A stretch of 64,000 nucleotides of DNA from the NCBI RefSeq assembly GCF_024169925.1, contig NZ_JALJXF010000001.1, forward strand, positions 1,494,001 through 1,558,000. Reading direction: 5' to 3'. Both the position numbers and the translations under genes were made by a program. This document shows, one piece after another, positions 9,420 to 18,955 of the stretch. Source of the DNA: Methylorubrum extorquens (GTDB lineage Bacteria; Pseudomonadota; Alphaproteobacteria; Rhizobiales; Beijerinckiaceae). A model generated the notes under the pieces. It made no database searches and was not told the origin of the DNA. It saw only the letters and a list, made by a program, of their open reading frames with translations. The number at the start of each line of letters is the position of its first letter. The first letter of the stretch is position 1.

Positions 9420-9585
9420 ACGGCAGGTCTCCTGGCTCGCGGGTCGTGGCCGTCTCACCGTCTTCCCGGACGAGGCTGTCCAGTGACGTAGTGGTGAAGA
9501 GCTCGCCGCTTACAGTTGCGGGGGCAGCCGCGGCATCGGAGCGAACCCCACACCGCGTTCCCTTTTGATCCCCGAAGGGAACCGT
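9420..9585 (-). promoter_or_regulatory. Cobalamin (AdoCbl-type) riboswitch
   Basis: On the minus strand this stretch carries the hallmark blocks of the RF00174 class in order: a GGGAACGCGGTG start, GGTTCGCTCC, the B12 box region GCTGCCCCCGCAACTGTAAG, a CACTACGTCACTGG arm, CCGGGAAGACGG, and the closing GAGCCAGGAGACCTGCC. The last block ends about 140 bases before the receptor start. In this class binding of cobalamin normally shuts off expression, so the downstream operon should be induced when B12 is scarce. Boundaries are approximate and the expression-platform hairpin was not resolved. Confidence 0.95.
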
Positions 9586-9852
9586 CTCAGCTTGGCTATT
9601 CGACTTGGAATGGGCTGTCAATTCGTTCTCTCAACCTTCACAGGGCCGTGTTGAAGCTTCCAACCTGGCGCTGGCGGGGAAGCGAACAGTCGAGGCGATG
9701 TCAGAGGCTGGGGCAGGAGCGGACCTTCAGCCATCCGCATGCGAATGTCTGTTGATGGCGCAAATGAGAAACGCCAGCTGAGTTGCTTGAGCGCCCCCAT
9801 CGGAGAAGCGGCGAGGGTCGGCTGTATGATCGGGGGTGTGCCGCGTCAGGCT

Positions 9853-12339
9853 TCAAGTCGCGTGGAGCGGCCTCTGGTCTGGCCGTGAACGGAACTCCGT
9901 TATCGGCGGAGACCGTCCAGATCCCACGGCGTCGTCTTTGCGTGTGAATGGATGAGCCGATGATGAGGACGACGGGAGTCGTGCTCGCCGTCGCCTCCCC
10001 AACGCGCGCTCTTTCGACCAGCCATCCGTGATCACTGTTCCAAAGAGCGCCCAGTCATACGTCCGCAGATCCCGCGTAACCTCAGGTATGGCCGCGATGG
10101 CCGTGAGCAAGTCTTCGGGTTTGAGCGTCTTCTTGTAGTTGCGCGAGTTCACCGTGGCGCCCTCATGGCCCAGCATCGACTCGCGGATCGGATCGAGCAC
10201 CAAACGCCTGATCATCTCCGTATTGCCGAAATGCCGGAAGGAATGGAACGTCTTTCCCTCCTCCCGCGCCGACGGCACGGCTTCGTCCAGAACGACTGTC
10301 CAGCGCTTGTCGAACAGGTTCGACAGGGGTGTGTTCTCGCCAAGCTGTGCGATCTCCGAGAAAATCAGACCGTGTCGCCCGCCCGCTTTGGTCCGCACGA
10401 AATCCAGAAAGCCGAGGCGGATGAGCTCGGGATGGATCGGCAGCGTCCGGCGAGACACCGCATTCTTGAGACGCCGCCGGCGTGTCGGTTGGATCTTGAG
10501 CGTGCCCCGCTCCACGTCGATGTCGCCGAGTTCGAGATAGGCCAGCTCGGACAAGCGCGCGCAGGAGTAGTAGCCGAGAAGTGGCAGCCAGTAGACGGCT
10601 GCGAAGATCTGCTGCCTCCGCGCGATCCGCAGCATCTCCGGCTCCGAGGCCGTCGAGGTCCAAACAGGATGCGCGAACAGCTTCTCTACCTCGTGAACTT
10701 CGAAGGCCGGTCGCTTCTCACCATCCCGCTCCGGGTCGATCAGCCGGAAGTCGCTCAGAAGTTCGACCTGCCCGATCGGGCGCTGCTTGGCGCGGCAGTA
10801 CTTCGCGATCGTCGAGAGCTGCGTGATATGCCGGTTGACCGTCGCGGGGCTGAGCCCAACCTTCTCAGCCTGACCCGCGGCCCGCATCGTTCGTCCACGC
10901 TCAATGAGATCTGCGATCGGTAGATCCGCATCGCGTGAACTCTTGCCGTAGGATTTGGGCAGGTTCGAGAGGTTCTGGACGTAGGCGGCGAGATGCGCGT
11001 GCGTGATCCGCCGCAGGTCGTCGGTGCCGGCGATGTCGCCCAGCATCCTGGCGACGGCCCGATGCTGCCGCTGGGTCTTCTCGTCCCAGGTGACACCTTT
11101 GTGGATGATGAGCTCTTCGACCATTGTCGTCAGGGAGTTCGTGATGGGCTCGGAGACGGCTTCCACGCCCGTGCTCGCATCGTCCTGAACTCGCTGTTCG
11201 TATTCAGTAGCGCAGTCGGCGGTGTCTTGAATGGCATCCTCGCCATCCAGCTCGGACCGCATATGCGATTGTTCTGAAACCGCTTCTGGAGCGGCGGCCT
11301 CCGTTTCCGAAGGGTGCGACGCAGGTGCAGGCGCGGCCGGTGGGTGGTTCCTGGCCGCTGCATGGCCCTGCTTGGGGGCGGGATGGCGGGCAGATTCGGA
11401 TAGGGGAGGGGTAGGACCGCCATCATCGTCACTCGCGGTCTGTCGAAGTATCGGCGGAGCGTGGATCTCGAAGTCCCCCCATTCGAAGCTGTCGGCGCCA
11501 TCGAAGTCGGACGAGGCCCAGCCCAGCTCGTCGCGTGGCATCTCGCCCCTGGCGCGCATGGCAGAGAGGTTGGCCCAAGCCTCACGCGGATCGCAACGGG
11601 CCTCAGCATAAGTTGCAGCGAACTCGCGCGAGACATGGCCGGAGACAGCCGCGAGGCCACGTAGGCATCGGATCAGGCCCGCTTCGGTCACGGGCTCGTC
11701 CATGCTCATCAGCATCGCCTCGAGGTAGGCGCGGGGCGGCGTGAGCCGCCCGGTCTCATCCGGGCGTCCGAGATCGCGCAGGTAGCCATTCGTGATGCGC
11801 CGCCTGATCGCCCCGCGTTCCATCAGGCTGAAGCCTTCCTGCTTCAGGCGAGCATCGAGTTCGCTGTCGTACCCGGCTTCGAAGCCTTCCTCGGCGGCCA
11901 GGGCCTGCAGGCGTCCGAAGATGCGGTACTCTCGGGCGCGTCTCTCCATCAGCGCGGGCCAGTCGCCGACGAGCGGATCACGCGGCGGATCGAGGTCGCG
12001 CTGCAGACGCGTCAACCACGCGCCTCGCTCCCGGTCGACATAGGCGCGGAGGTGGTCTCGGATCTGGCTGGCAGTGCGCATGGCGGGATCGTCCCGAACG
12101 CGGAGGCTTTCCGCGTTGAGCGCCCAGCCGAGTGTGCGCGCACTGGATGGGTCGGTCGTGCCCAGGCTCAGAGCAACCGTGGCGGAATTCCCCTTAACAG
12201 AGGCACCAAGCGGTCGCGTCCGCTCATCGCAACGGAATCGCCTACGCCACCAGTATACCGCACCGCGACGGTACACGTTAGAACAAATCGTCAACGGCCT
12301 GCCCCTGTGGACAAGCGCGTGCAACAGCTCTGCGTACAA
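9853..12339 (-). CDS. Large tyrosine recombinase/integrase next to tRNA-Gln
   Basis: This encodes an integrase of about 828 residues. The N-terminus (SNVYRRGAVYWWRRRF) resembles the DUF6538-type start of island integrases. A low-complexity Pro/Ala-rich linker lies around residues 310-400, then a SAM-like DNA-binding domain and the catalytic domain. Catalytic residues are visible: Arg in CARLSELAYLEL near 593, HSFRHFGN near 701, LGHEGATV near 722 and the Tyr of NSRNYKKTL near 734. It lies 63 bases from the 3' end of tRNA-Gln and points away from it, the usual layout of a tRNA-integrated island. The true start is uncertain because several GTG/TTG codons precede the first conserved motif. Confidence 0.88.
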   Translation of the reverse strand: MYAELLHALVHRGRPLTICSNVYRRGAVYWWRRRFRCDERTRPLGASVKGNSATVALSLGTTDPSSARTLGWALNAESLRVRDDPAMRTASQIRDHLRAYVDRERGAWLTRLQRDLDPPRDPLVGDWPALMERRAREYRIFGRLQALAAEEGFEAGYDSELDARLKQEGFSLMERGAIRRRITNGYLRDLGRPDETGRLTPPRAYLEAMLMSMDEPVTEAGLIRCLRGLAAVSGHVSREFAATYAEARCDPREAWANLSAMRARGEMPRDELGWASSDFDGADSFEWGDFEIHAPPILRQTASDDDGGPTPPLSESARHPAPKQGHAAARNHPPAAPAPASHPSETEAAAPEAVSEQSHMRSELDGEDAIQDTADCATEYEQRVQDDASTGVEAVSEPITNSLTTMVEELIIHKGVTWDEKTQRQHRAVARMLGDIAGTDDLRRITHAHLAAYVQNLSNLPKSYGKSSRDADLPIADLIERGRTMRAAGQAEKVGLSPATVNRHITQLSTIAKYCRAKQRPIGQVELLSDFRLIDPERDGEKRPAFEVHEVEKLFAHPVWTSTASEPEMLRIARRQQIFAAVYWLPLLGYYSCARLSELAYLELGDIDVERGTLKIQPTRRRRLKNAVSRRTLPIHPELIRLGFLDFVRTKAGGRHGLIFSEIAQLGENTPLSNLFDKRWTVVLDEAVPSAREEGKTFHSFRHFGNTEMIRRLVLDPIRESMLGHEGATVNSRNYKKTLKPEDLLTAIAAIPEVTRDLRTYDWALFGTVITDGWSKERALGRRRRARLPSSSSSAHPFTRKDDAVGSGRSPPITEFRSRPDQRPLHAT

Positions 12340-12402
12340 TCGGCGCAGCCGCGGAAGCGGCCGAGCACGGATCGCAATCAGATCAACGACTTAGCTGAGG
12401 CT

Positions 12403-12477
<75 letters not shown>

Positions 12478-12676
12478 TCGGCTTCAAGCCGCCGGATCTC
12501 TAGACGGGCACGGCGGGACTGGCAACTGGGTTGGATGCCTGCGCCGCGCACCGACGCGCCTTCGTGAAAGGATCGCTTGGGCTCCCGCTGTCGGCCGAGC
12601 ATGCACGGCGCCCCTGCACCGGAACGATGCGACCGCTTATCTTGCGGCTCGATGGCAGGAGCGGGACGACCGAGAA

Positions 12677-13426
12677 ATGGCAATGGGTGATCGGGTGGCG
12701 GTCGTGACCGGGGCAGGCTCCGGCATCGGGCGGGCGGTGGCGCTGGGATTGGCGCAGGCCGGTTGGCGTTTGGTGCTGGCTGGGCGGCGAGGGGAGGCGC
12801 TGGAGCGGGTCGCAGCAGAACTACCGGGGCATTCGTTATGTGTGCCGACCGACGTGTCCGATCCACGCGCCGTCGAGGCTCTATTCGCCGCGGTGGGCGA
12901 GCGCTTCGGGCGGCTCGATCTGCTGTTCAACAATGCCGGGATCTTCACCCCCGCCGCGACAGTGGACGAGATCGCGGTCGAGGATTGGCTTGCCAGCGTC
13001 AACGTCAACCTCACCGGTGCCTTCCTCTGCGCCCGGGCCGCCTTCGGGATGATGCGCAAGCAGGAGCCCAGGGGAGGGCGTATCATCAACAACGGCTCGA
13101 TCGCGGCCCATGCGCCACGGCCGATGTCGGCGCCCTACAGCGCTACCAAACACGCCATCACCGGCCTCACCCGTGCCACCGCGCTGGACGGGCGCCCCTT
13201 CGACATCGCCTGCGGGCAGATCGATGTCGGCAATGCCGAGACCGAGATGACCCAAAGCTTCGGGCAAGGCGCGCGGCAGGCCGACGGTTCGATCCGGCCC
13301 GAGCCCTACATGGAAGCCACGCATGTCGCCGAGGCCGTCGTCTACATGGCCGGGCTGCCGCTCGCGGCCAACGTGCTGTTCATGACCGTGATGGCGACCG
13401 GCATGCCCTTCGTTGGGCGGGGGTAG
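12677..13426 (+). CDS. SDR family oxidoreductase
   Basis: This encodes a 249-residue classical short-chain dehydrogenase. It has the nucleotide-binding [14 protein letters not shown] at residues 11-24, the NNAG motif (LLFNNAGIF) and the catalytic Tyr/Lys in [14 protein letters not shown]. The start is placed at ATG 12677 because the frame upstream shows no SDR features and runs into the tRNA gene. Substrate cannot be told from sequence. It stands alone between tRNA-Gln and prfC and marks the return to ordinary chromosome outside the island. Confidence 0.9.
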   Translation: MAMGDRVAVVTGAGSGIGRAVALGLAQAGWRLVLAGRRGEALERVAAELPGHSLCVPTDVSDPRAVEALFAAVGERFGRLDLLFNNAGIFTPAATVDEIAVEDWLASVNVNLTGAFLCARAAFGMMRKQEPRGGRIINNGSIAAHAPRPMSAPYSATKHAITGLTRATALDGRPFDIACGQIDVGNAETEMTQSFGQGARQADGSIRPEPYMEATHVAEAVVYMAGLPLAANVLFMTVMATGMPFVGRG

Positions 13427-13521
13427 GGGGCGGCTTTGCGTAGGCGGCGCGGAACGCGTAGAGAGCGGAACACCGCCCGGTCCCCCTTCGAGACGAGCGG
13501 CCGACCGCCCCGCGGCGGCCG

Positions 13522-15165
13522 GTGCCCGCCATGCTGATGCAAACAGACACCAAATCCGCCGACGCCAAATCCACCGACGCGAAGGCCGATCCGGTCGCGC
13601 GGCGGCGCACCTTCGCGATCATCTCGCACCCGGATGCGGGCAAGACCACGCTCACGGAAAAGCTGCTGCTGTTCGGCGGCGCGATTCAGCTCGCGGGCGA
13701 GGTCAAGGCCAAGCGCAACCGCGTCTCGACCCGGTCCGACTGGATGGGCATCGAGAAGGAGCGCGGCATCTCGGTCGTCACCTCGGTGATGACCTTCGAG
13801 TACGGCGATTGCGTCTTCAACCTGCTCGACACGCCGGGCCACGAGGACTTCTCGGAAGACACCTACCGCACCCTGACGGCGGTCGATTCCGCCGTGATGG
13901 TGATCGACGCCGCCAAGGGCATCGAGGCCAGAACGCGAAAGCTGTTCGAGGTGTGCCGGTTGCGCGACATCCCGATCGTCACCTTCGTGAACAAGCTCGA
14001 CCGCGAGGCGCGCGACCCGTTCGAGACGCTCGACGAGATCGAGAAGACGCTGGCCCTCGATGTGGCGCCCGTGACCTGGCCGATCGGGCTCGGGCGCAAC
14101 TTCGCCGGCACCTACGAACTCGGCGGCAACCGCGTGCGCCGGCTCGACGCGGCGGACGATGCCGGCACGATCCCCGTCACGGGCTTCGGCGACCCGCTCT
14201 TCGACACGCTGCTGACGGAGAATGGCGCGGCCGATGCGTGGCGCGAGGAGGTGGAGCTTGCCGAGGGCGGCCTCAAGACGTTCGATCTGGAAGCTTTTCG
14301 CGAGGGGCACCTGACCCCGGTCTTCTTCGGCTCGGCCTTACGCAATTTCGGTGTGCGCGACCTCATCGACGGGCTCGCCCGCTTCGCGCCGCCCCCGCGC
14401 GGCCAGGAGGCGGACAAGCGCGCGGTGCAGCCGTCCGAGCCGAAGATGACCGGCTTCGTGTTTAAGATCCAGGCGAACATGGATCCGAACCACCGCGACC
14501 GCATCGCCTTCATGCGGGTCTGCTCGGGCCAGCTCCGGCGCGGGATGAAGGCCAAGCTGGTGCGAACGGGCAAGCCGATGTCGCTCTCGGCGCCGCAATT
14601 CTTCTTCGCCCAGGACCGGGCCATCGCCGACGAGGCCTATGCCGGCGACGTGGTCGGCATCCCCAACCACGGGACGCTGCGCATCGGCGACACGCTGACC
14701 GAGGGCGAGGAAATCGTCTTCCGGGGCGTGCCGAGCTTCGCCCCCGAGATCATGCGGCGGATCAAGCTCACCGACGCGATGAAGGCCAAGAAGCTCCGGG
14801 AAGCGCTCCAGCAGATGGGCGAGGAGGGCGTCGTGCAGGTCTTCATTCCACAGGACGGCTCGCCCGCCATCGTCGGCGTGGTCGGTGCGCTCCAGCTCGA
14901 CGTGCTGAAGGAGCGGCTCCAGGCCGAATACGGCCTGCCGATCGACTACGAGCCCACCCGCTTCTCCGTCTGCCGCTGGATCGAGGCGGAATCGGACCTC
15001 GAGACCGATCGTTTCGTGAACGCCCACGGCTCGGCCATGGCAAGCGACCTCGACGGCGCGCCGGTCTTCATGGCCACCACCGCCTTCTCGCTCCGCTACG
15101 AGGAGGAGCGGTGGGAGAAAATCCGCTTCACCGACGTGAAGGATTACCAGAAGCGTACAGCCTGA
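13522..15165 (+). CDS. prfC: Peptide chain release factor 3
   Basis: This encodes a GTPase that recycles RF1/RF2 from the ribosome after peptide release. GTP-binding motifs are complete: HPDAGKTTLTEK (G1), DTPGHEDFSEDTYR (G3) and FVNKLDREARD (G4). These are followed by the translation-factor beta-barrel and C-terminal domains, ending DVKDYQKRTA. The length of 547 residues is normal for RF3 plus a short acidic N-terminal tail containing a DAKS repeat. The longest start is GTG 13522; ATG 13531 and ATG 13537 are in frame and equally possible, as no strong ribosome-binding site singles one out. Confidence 0.95.
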   Translation: MPAMLMQTDTKSADAKSTDAKADPVARRRTFAIISHPDAGKTTLTEKLLLFGGAIQLAGEVKAKRNRVSTRSDWMGIEKERGISVVTSVMTFEYGDCVFNLLDTPGHEDFSEDTYRTLTAVDSAVMVIDAAKGIEARTRKLFEVCRLRDIPIVTFVNKLDREARDPFETLDEIEKTLALDVAPVTWPIGLGRNFAGTYELGGNRVRRLDAADDAGTIPVTGFGDPLFDTLLTENGAADAWREEVELAEGGLKTFDLEAFREGHLTPVFFGSALRNFGVRDLIDGLARFAPPPRGQEADKRAVQPSEPKMTGFVFKIQANMDPNHRDRIAFMRVCSGQLRRGMKAKLVRTGKPMSLSAPQFFFAQDRAIADEAYAGDVVGIPNHGTLRIGDTLTEGEEIVFRGVPSFAPEIMRRIKLTDAMKAKKLREALQQMGEEGVVQVFIPQDGSPAIVGVVGALQLDVLKERLQAEYGLPIDYEPTRFSVCRWIEAESDLETDRFVNAHGSAMASDLDGAPVFMATTAFSLRYEEERWEKIRFTDVKDYQKRTA

Positions 15166-15198
15166 GAGGCGCCTCCCAGCCCGCCATCCCGCTCTCTC

Positions 15199-15306
15199 CC
15201 TCATCTTGAGGTGCTGCAGAGCGGCCTCGAAGGATCCTCCAGTTCCCGCGCGATCCCTGGAAGATCTTTCAAGGCCTCCGCTGCACTTCGGCACCTCAGG
15301 ATGAGG
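15199..15306. repeat. Long imperfect inverted repeat downstream of prfC
   Basis: The left arm begins CCTCATCTTGAGGTGC and the right arm ends GCACCTCAGGATGAGG. The arms match over roughly 40 bases with a few mismatches and surround a short centre. CCTCATCCTGAGG-type palindromes are a common dispersed intergenic element in Rhizobiales. As RNA it would form a long hairpin that could also end prfC transcription. Confidence 0.75.
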
Positions 15307-15372
15307 AGGGGGTTGGGCAACTCGTCGTGTCAAAGCGCTCGGTGCGGAAGACAGACCAGCCTTCGAGCCAGC

Positions 15373-15564
15373 TCAATCGTAGTCGAAATCGAGTGAGCGC
15401 TCGAAGGCGATGGCGCTCATCTCGCGTCCCTTCGGGTCGGCAACGGAGATGTTGCGAAAGCCGCGGCCGGCCAGCTCCCAGGTCTTCTCCAGCGCCTGCT
15501 CATCCGTGCCGCAGGCGAAGGCCAGCGTGCGGCCGGCGGGGTCCGTGCCGGTTACCTTGTACAT
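15373..15564 (-). CDS. Small conserved-looking hypothetical protein
   Basis: This encodes a 63-residue soluble protein starting MYKVTGTDPAGRTLAFACG and ending FERSLDFDYD. The composition is balanced and it reads like a compact beta/alpha fold rather than a shadow frame. I do not recognise a named family. It lies between the inverted repeat and the TerB-like gene, with no operon partner. Confidence 0.6.
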   Translation of the reverse strand: MYKVTGTDPAGRTLAFACGTDEQALEKTWELAGRGFRNISVADPKGREMSAIAFERSLDFDYD

Positions 15565-15653
15565 GGCCGCGCTCCTGTCCGAGCCGTGAAGTATAGGCTC
15601 GGTGCCGTCCGAGAGAAGGGGTTGTTTGAGCAGGGCGATTCAGCGCGTCGCCT

Positions 15654-16088
15654 TCAGCCGAGCAACGCCGCCTTGTCCACGTCGAGCGCCCGGGCCAAAT
15701 CGTCGAGCACCGCGTGCTCACTCTCGGTGATCCCGCCCTTGTCGGCCACATCCGCCGCGATCAGGAACACGTGTTGGCGCTGCTCCAGGGGACGGTCGGC
15801 GATGGCCGCCGCATGCTGGCTGTTCTCCAGGCGCCCGGCACGCAGCTCCGCGCGGGCGAGCGCTTCGAACAGCGCCTGTTCCAGGGTCAGCGTGTCGTAG
15901 GATTTCTGAAGGATCGGGTTGGCCCGCATGCTGACGAGGGCCGCCTCGATCTCCTCGTCATCGGTGTCGCCGTCGGCGACGATCACGTTGGCCGCAGCGG
16001 ACACCGCCGCCTGCATGAAAACGGAATCGCCGGCGTAGGACATCACCACCCGGTTGAAACGGACGAGGGCGTCCTGAAAAAACCCCAT
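15654..16088 (-). CDS. TerB-like tellurite-resistance family protein
   Basis: This encodes a 144-residue all-helical protein. The acidic helix-loop motif VIVADGDTDDEEIEAAL and a second turn VADKGGITESEHAVLDDLARAL are typical of TerB domains, which bind divalent metal near membranes. The ATG at 16088 (MGFFQDALVRF) is preferred over the longer frame, whose extra 15 residues look non-coding. It has no ter-operon neighbours, so a housekeeping role is more likely than tellurite resistance. Confidence 0.8.
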   Translation of the reverse strand: MGFFQDALVRFNRVVMSYAGDSVFMQAAVSAAANVIVADGDTDDEEIEAALVSMRANPILQKSYDTLTLEQALFEALARAELRAGRLENSQHAAAIADRPLEQRQHVFLIAADVADKGGITESEHAVLDDLARALDVDKAALLG

Positions 16089-16175
16089 CTTGCACTCCCC
16101 GAGGCGCCCTGCGCGGCCGCCCGATGGTTCCAACGCAGGCAGCGAACCGTCAAGATAGCAAGCTTGACGGATCCC

Positions 16176-16937
16176 TCACAGTTCCGCCGAGCGCCGCGAC
16201 AGTTCCGCCCGCAGGTGGCGCGCCGCCTCGATCAGGGCCGCGTCCCGCCGCTGGCGCGGCCGGGGCAGAGCGAGGGTGACGTCCGCCGCGATCCGGCCGG
16301 GGCTGCCGGCCAACACCACGACCCGGTCGGCGAGGTAGACCGCCTCGTCGATGTCGTGGGTCACGAACAGCACCGTCTTGCCCGTCTGCGCCTTGATGCG
16401 CTGGATCTCGTCCTGAAGGCCCTCGCGGGTGAAGCTGTCCAGCGCCGAGAACGGCTCGTCCATCAACAGCACCTCGGGCTCGACCGCGAGTGCGCGGGCG
16501 ATGGCGATGCGCTGGCGCTGCCCGCCGGAGAGCTGGTGCGGCCAGCGGCCGGCGAGGTCGGACAGCCCGACGAGCTTGAGCATCGCTTCCGCCCGCTCGC
16601 GGCGCGCGAGCTTCGACAGGCCGTGCCGCTCCAGGCCGAAGGCGACGTTGTCGATCACCCGCCGCCAGGGCAGCAGCCGCGCGTCCTGGAACACCAGCGC
16701 CATCGGCGTTCGGGTCTTCTGGGGATCGGTGCCGAGATGGACCGTACCGCCGCTGGGTTTGGCCAGATCGATCAGCACGCGCAGGAGCGTCGATTTGCCG
16801 ACGCCCGACTCGCCGACGATGACGAGGAACTGCCCGCGCGGCACCGCGAGATCGAGGGCCGACAGGATCTCGGTGCGCCGTCCGTCGCGCTCATAGGCGA
16901 GGCTCAAGCCCCGGATGTCGATGATGGGGCCACTCAT
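16176..16937 (-). CDS. ABC importer ATPase, nitrate/sulfonate/taurine type
   Basis: This encodes a 253-residue ATPase with Walker A GESGVGKSTLL, signature LSGGQRQRIAIARAL, Walker B LLMDEPFSALDSFTRE and H-loop FVTHDIDEAVYLAD. It matches the SsuB/TauB/NrtD group. The ATG at 16937 overlaps the permease stop as ATGA, so the GTG three codons earlier is not preferred. It works with the permease and binding protein encoded just upstream. Confidence 0.9.
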   Translation of the reverse strand: MSGPIIDIRGLSLAYERDGRRTEILSALDLAVPRGQFLVIVGESGVGKSTLLRVLIDLAKPSGGTVHLGTDPQKTRTPMALVFQDARLLPWRRVIDNVAFGLERHGLSKLARRERAEAMLKLVGLSDLAGRWPHQLSGGQRQRIAIARALAVEPEVLLMDEPFSALDSFTREGLQDEIQRIKAQTGKTVLFVTHDIDEAVYLADRVVVLAGSPGRIAADVTLALPRPRQRRDAALIEAARHLRAELSRRSAEL

Positions 16938-17686
16938 GCGCGCCACCGCAGCAACCAGCCCTGCAAGGCGACGAAGCCGGTATCGAACAGGCCGTACAGC
17001 CCGGCCATGGTGAGCATGTAGACCACGACGATGTCGGTGGAGAGGAGCGAGGAGGCCTGCATCATCCGTGCGCCGATGCCGGGCACCCCGAAGATCTCGG
17101 CAGCGACCACCGCCATCCAGGCCTGACCCAGCGCCGTACGCAGGCCGACGAGGATACCCGGCGTGGCGGCGGGCAGGAGGATCTTGGTGAGCCGCGCGAG
17201 CGGCCCGCGAAAGCCGAAGGCCTGGGCCACCTCGATCAGGTCACGGTCGACGCCGCGCACCGCGCCTTGGGTGGCAAAGAACACGATCCAGAACACGCCG
17301 ATGGCGATGATGAACACAGCCGCCGAGGGTTGGACGCCGAACCAGATGATGGCGAAGGGCACCCAAGCGAGACCGGGAATGGGCCGCAACAACCGCACGA
17401 TCCCCGCGGTCAAGCTGTCGAACCAGGCGAACATGCCCGTGGCCAATCCGAGGGCGACGCCCGCGAGCGCGCCCGCGCCGAGCCCGACCATGTAGTGGCT
17501 CAGGCTCTCGACGACCGCTGTCGGCCAGGCGCCATTGGAGATCTCCCGAGCGAAGGCCGCCGGGATGGAGGAGGGCGGCGGCAGGAAGGCCGGGTTGATA
17601 AGGTCGAGCCGGGGTGCGGCCTCCCACAGGGCGAGGAAGGCGGCGAGCCCGACGACTGCCAGGGCGGCCGAGCGGAACGAGGTCAT
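16934..17686 (-). CDS. ABC importer permease, nitrate/sulfonate/taurine type
   Basis: This encodes a 250-residue inner-membrane permease of the SsuC/TauC type. It has about six helices and the cytoplasmic EAA loop (EVAQAFGFRGPLARLTKILLP), which contacts the ATPase. Start ATG 17686 (MTSFRSAALAVVG) lies 19 bases after the binding-protein stop. The longer open frame upstream has the Arg/Ser-rich look of an antisense artefact. Confidence 0.9.
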   Translation of the reverse strand: MTSFRSAALAVVGLAAFLALWEAAPRLDLINPAFLPPPSSIPAAFAREISNGAWPTAVVESLSHYMVGLGAGALAGVALGLATGMFAWFDSLTAGIVRLLRPIPGLAWVPFAIIWFGVQPSAAVFIIAIGVFWIVFFATQGAVRGVDRDLIEVAQAFGFRGPLARLTKILLPAATPGILVGLRTALGQAWMAVVAAEIFGVPGIGARMMQASSLLSTDIVVVYMLTMAGLYGLFDTGFVALQGWLLRWRA

Positions 17687-17705
17687 GGCGTCGGGATCGA
17701 GAAAA

Positions 17706-18731
17706 TCAGGGCTTCTTGACCGCGTCGAACGGCTTGGCGTCGAACAGGCCGTCGATGGGCGCCTCCCGGTCGAGAGTGCCGATCGAGACCTGATAGGCCT
17801 GCATCGTCTTCGTCGCCTCGATGATCGTGCGCGGGTCGGCGACGAACTTCGCGGCCGGCGAGGAGAGCGCCTTCCGGATCGTGGCCACATCCGTGATGCC
17901 CTTGCCGAGCGCCGCCTCGACCGGGGGGGCGGCGCGCGCCGGATCGGTCTTCAAGAGGTCGGTCGCCTTGACCAGCGCCGAGACGAGGCCCTCGACCGCC
18001 TTCGGATTGGCATCGGCGAACTTGCCGTAGACGGCGACCACCGTGCCCGGCTGGTCGGGGAACATCTCCCCGCCGGTAGCGATCAACGTGATCTTCGGGT
18101 TGCGGCCCTGGACGATGGTGAGCGCAGGCTCGCGAATCGAAGCACCATCGACGGCGCCGGCCAGCAGCGCCTGCTGGGTCGCGTCGATGCCCATGGAAAC
18201 GATCTCGACATCGGTCTTGTCGGCCTTTGCCACCTGCCAGAGCCAGTGCTGGAGGGTGGTGTTCGGCACGGAGCCCGGCGGCTGCGTGGCGAGACGGGCG
18301 GGGCGGCCCTCCTTGGCCTTGAACTGCTTGAAGGCCTCGGCCTTGCTCGGAGCCGACGCGAAGTAGGGCGCGAGCTTGGGCGCTGCCACGAACACCATCT
18401 CCTCGATGGCGGTGGCGGCCACGACCCGCACGTCGATGCCCTTGGTCCGGGCGACCGCGAGCGGCGCGATGCCGGCGACGTAGACGTCGATGGTGCCGGA
18501 GGCCAGCGCCTGGATCATGTTGGGGCCCGACTCGAAGGTCGTGAAGGCAGGCGCCAGCCCGGCCTCCTTGAGCCATCCCTCGCCATTGGCGACGAAGACC
18601 GGCGCGGCACCGATCACCGGAATGACGCCGATGCGCACGGGCACGGCCTGGGCAGCGAGTGGCACGGCGAAGGCTACGGGAAGGGCGAGAAGCCCCGCGG
18701 CCAGGGCGAAGGCCTTGAACAGATTGCGCAT
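17706..18731 (-). CDS. ABC importer substrate-binding protein
   Basis: This encodes a 341-residue periplasmic binding protein of the SsuA/NrtA/THI5-like superfamily. A signal peptide is clear (MRNLFKAFALAAGLLALP, cleavage near PLAAQA). The mature part starts VPVRIGVIPVIGAAPVFVA and contains AGAVDGASIREPALT and VVAVYGKFADANPKAVE. The start is placed at the Met that opens the signal peptide. It leads the three-gene importer unit. The exact ligand (alkanesulfonate, taurine, nitrate or other) cannot be read from sequence. Confidence 0.88.
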   Translation of the reverse strand: MRNLFKAFALAAGLLALPVAFAVPLAAQAVPVRIGVIPVIGAAPVFVANGEGWLKEAGLAPAFTTFESGPNMIQALASGTIDVYVAGIAPLAVARTKGIDVRVVAATAIEEMVFVAAPKLAPYFASAPSKAEAFKQFKAKEGRPARLATQPPGSVPNTTLQHWLWQVAKADKTDVEIVSMGIDATQQALLAGAVDGASIREPALTIVQGRNPKITLIATGGEMFPDQPGTVVAVYGKFADANPKAVEGLVSALVKATDLLKTDPARAAPPVEAALGKGITDVATIRKALSSPAAKFVADPRTIIEATKTMQAYQVSIGTLDREAPIDGLFDAKPFDAVKKP

Positions 18732-18955
18732 CGATACGGGTTCCAGGCGAGCCGAACGGCGTTCCCCATGGCACAGAGGACGCCATCTTCCAATCGCGCG
18801 TCCGGGCGCGCTCCCAGCCTCGGCGACACCGGAAAGCGGCAGGCCGCACGAAGAAGCTTTGCCGGCCTGCGACGGAACGGCCCTGTTCTTCCTGCTGTTT
18901 ACCCAGCCGAAAGCGGCATCCACGCCGTGGGACAGACGACAGGATACCCAACGCC

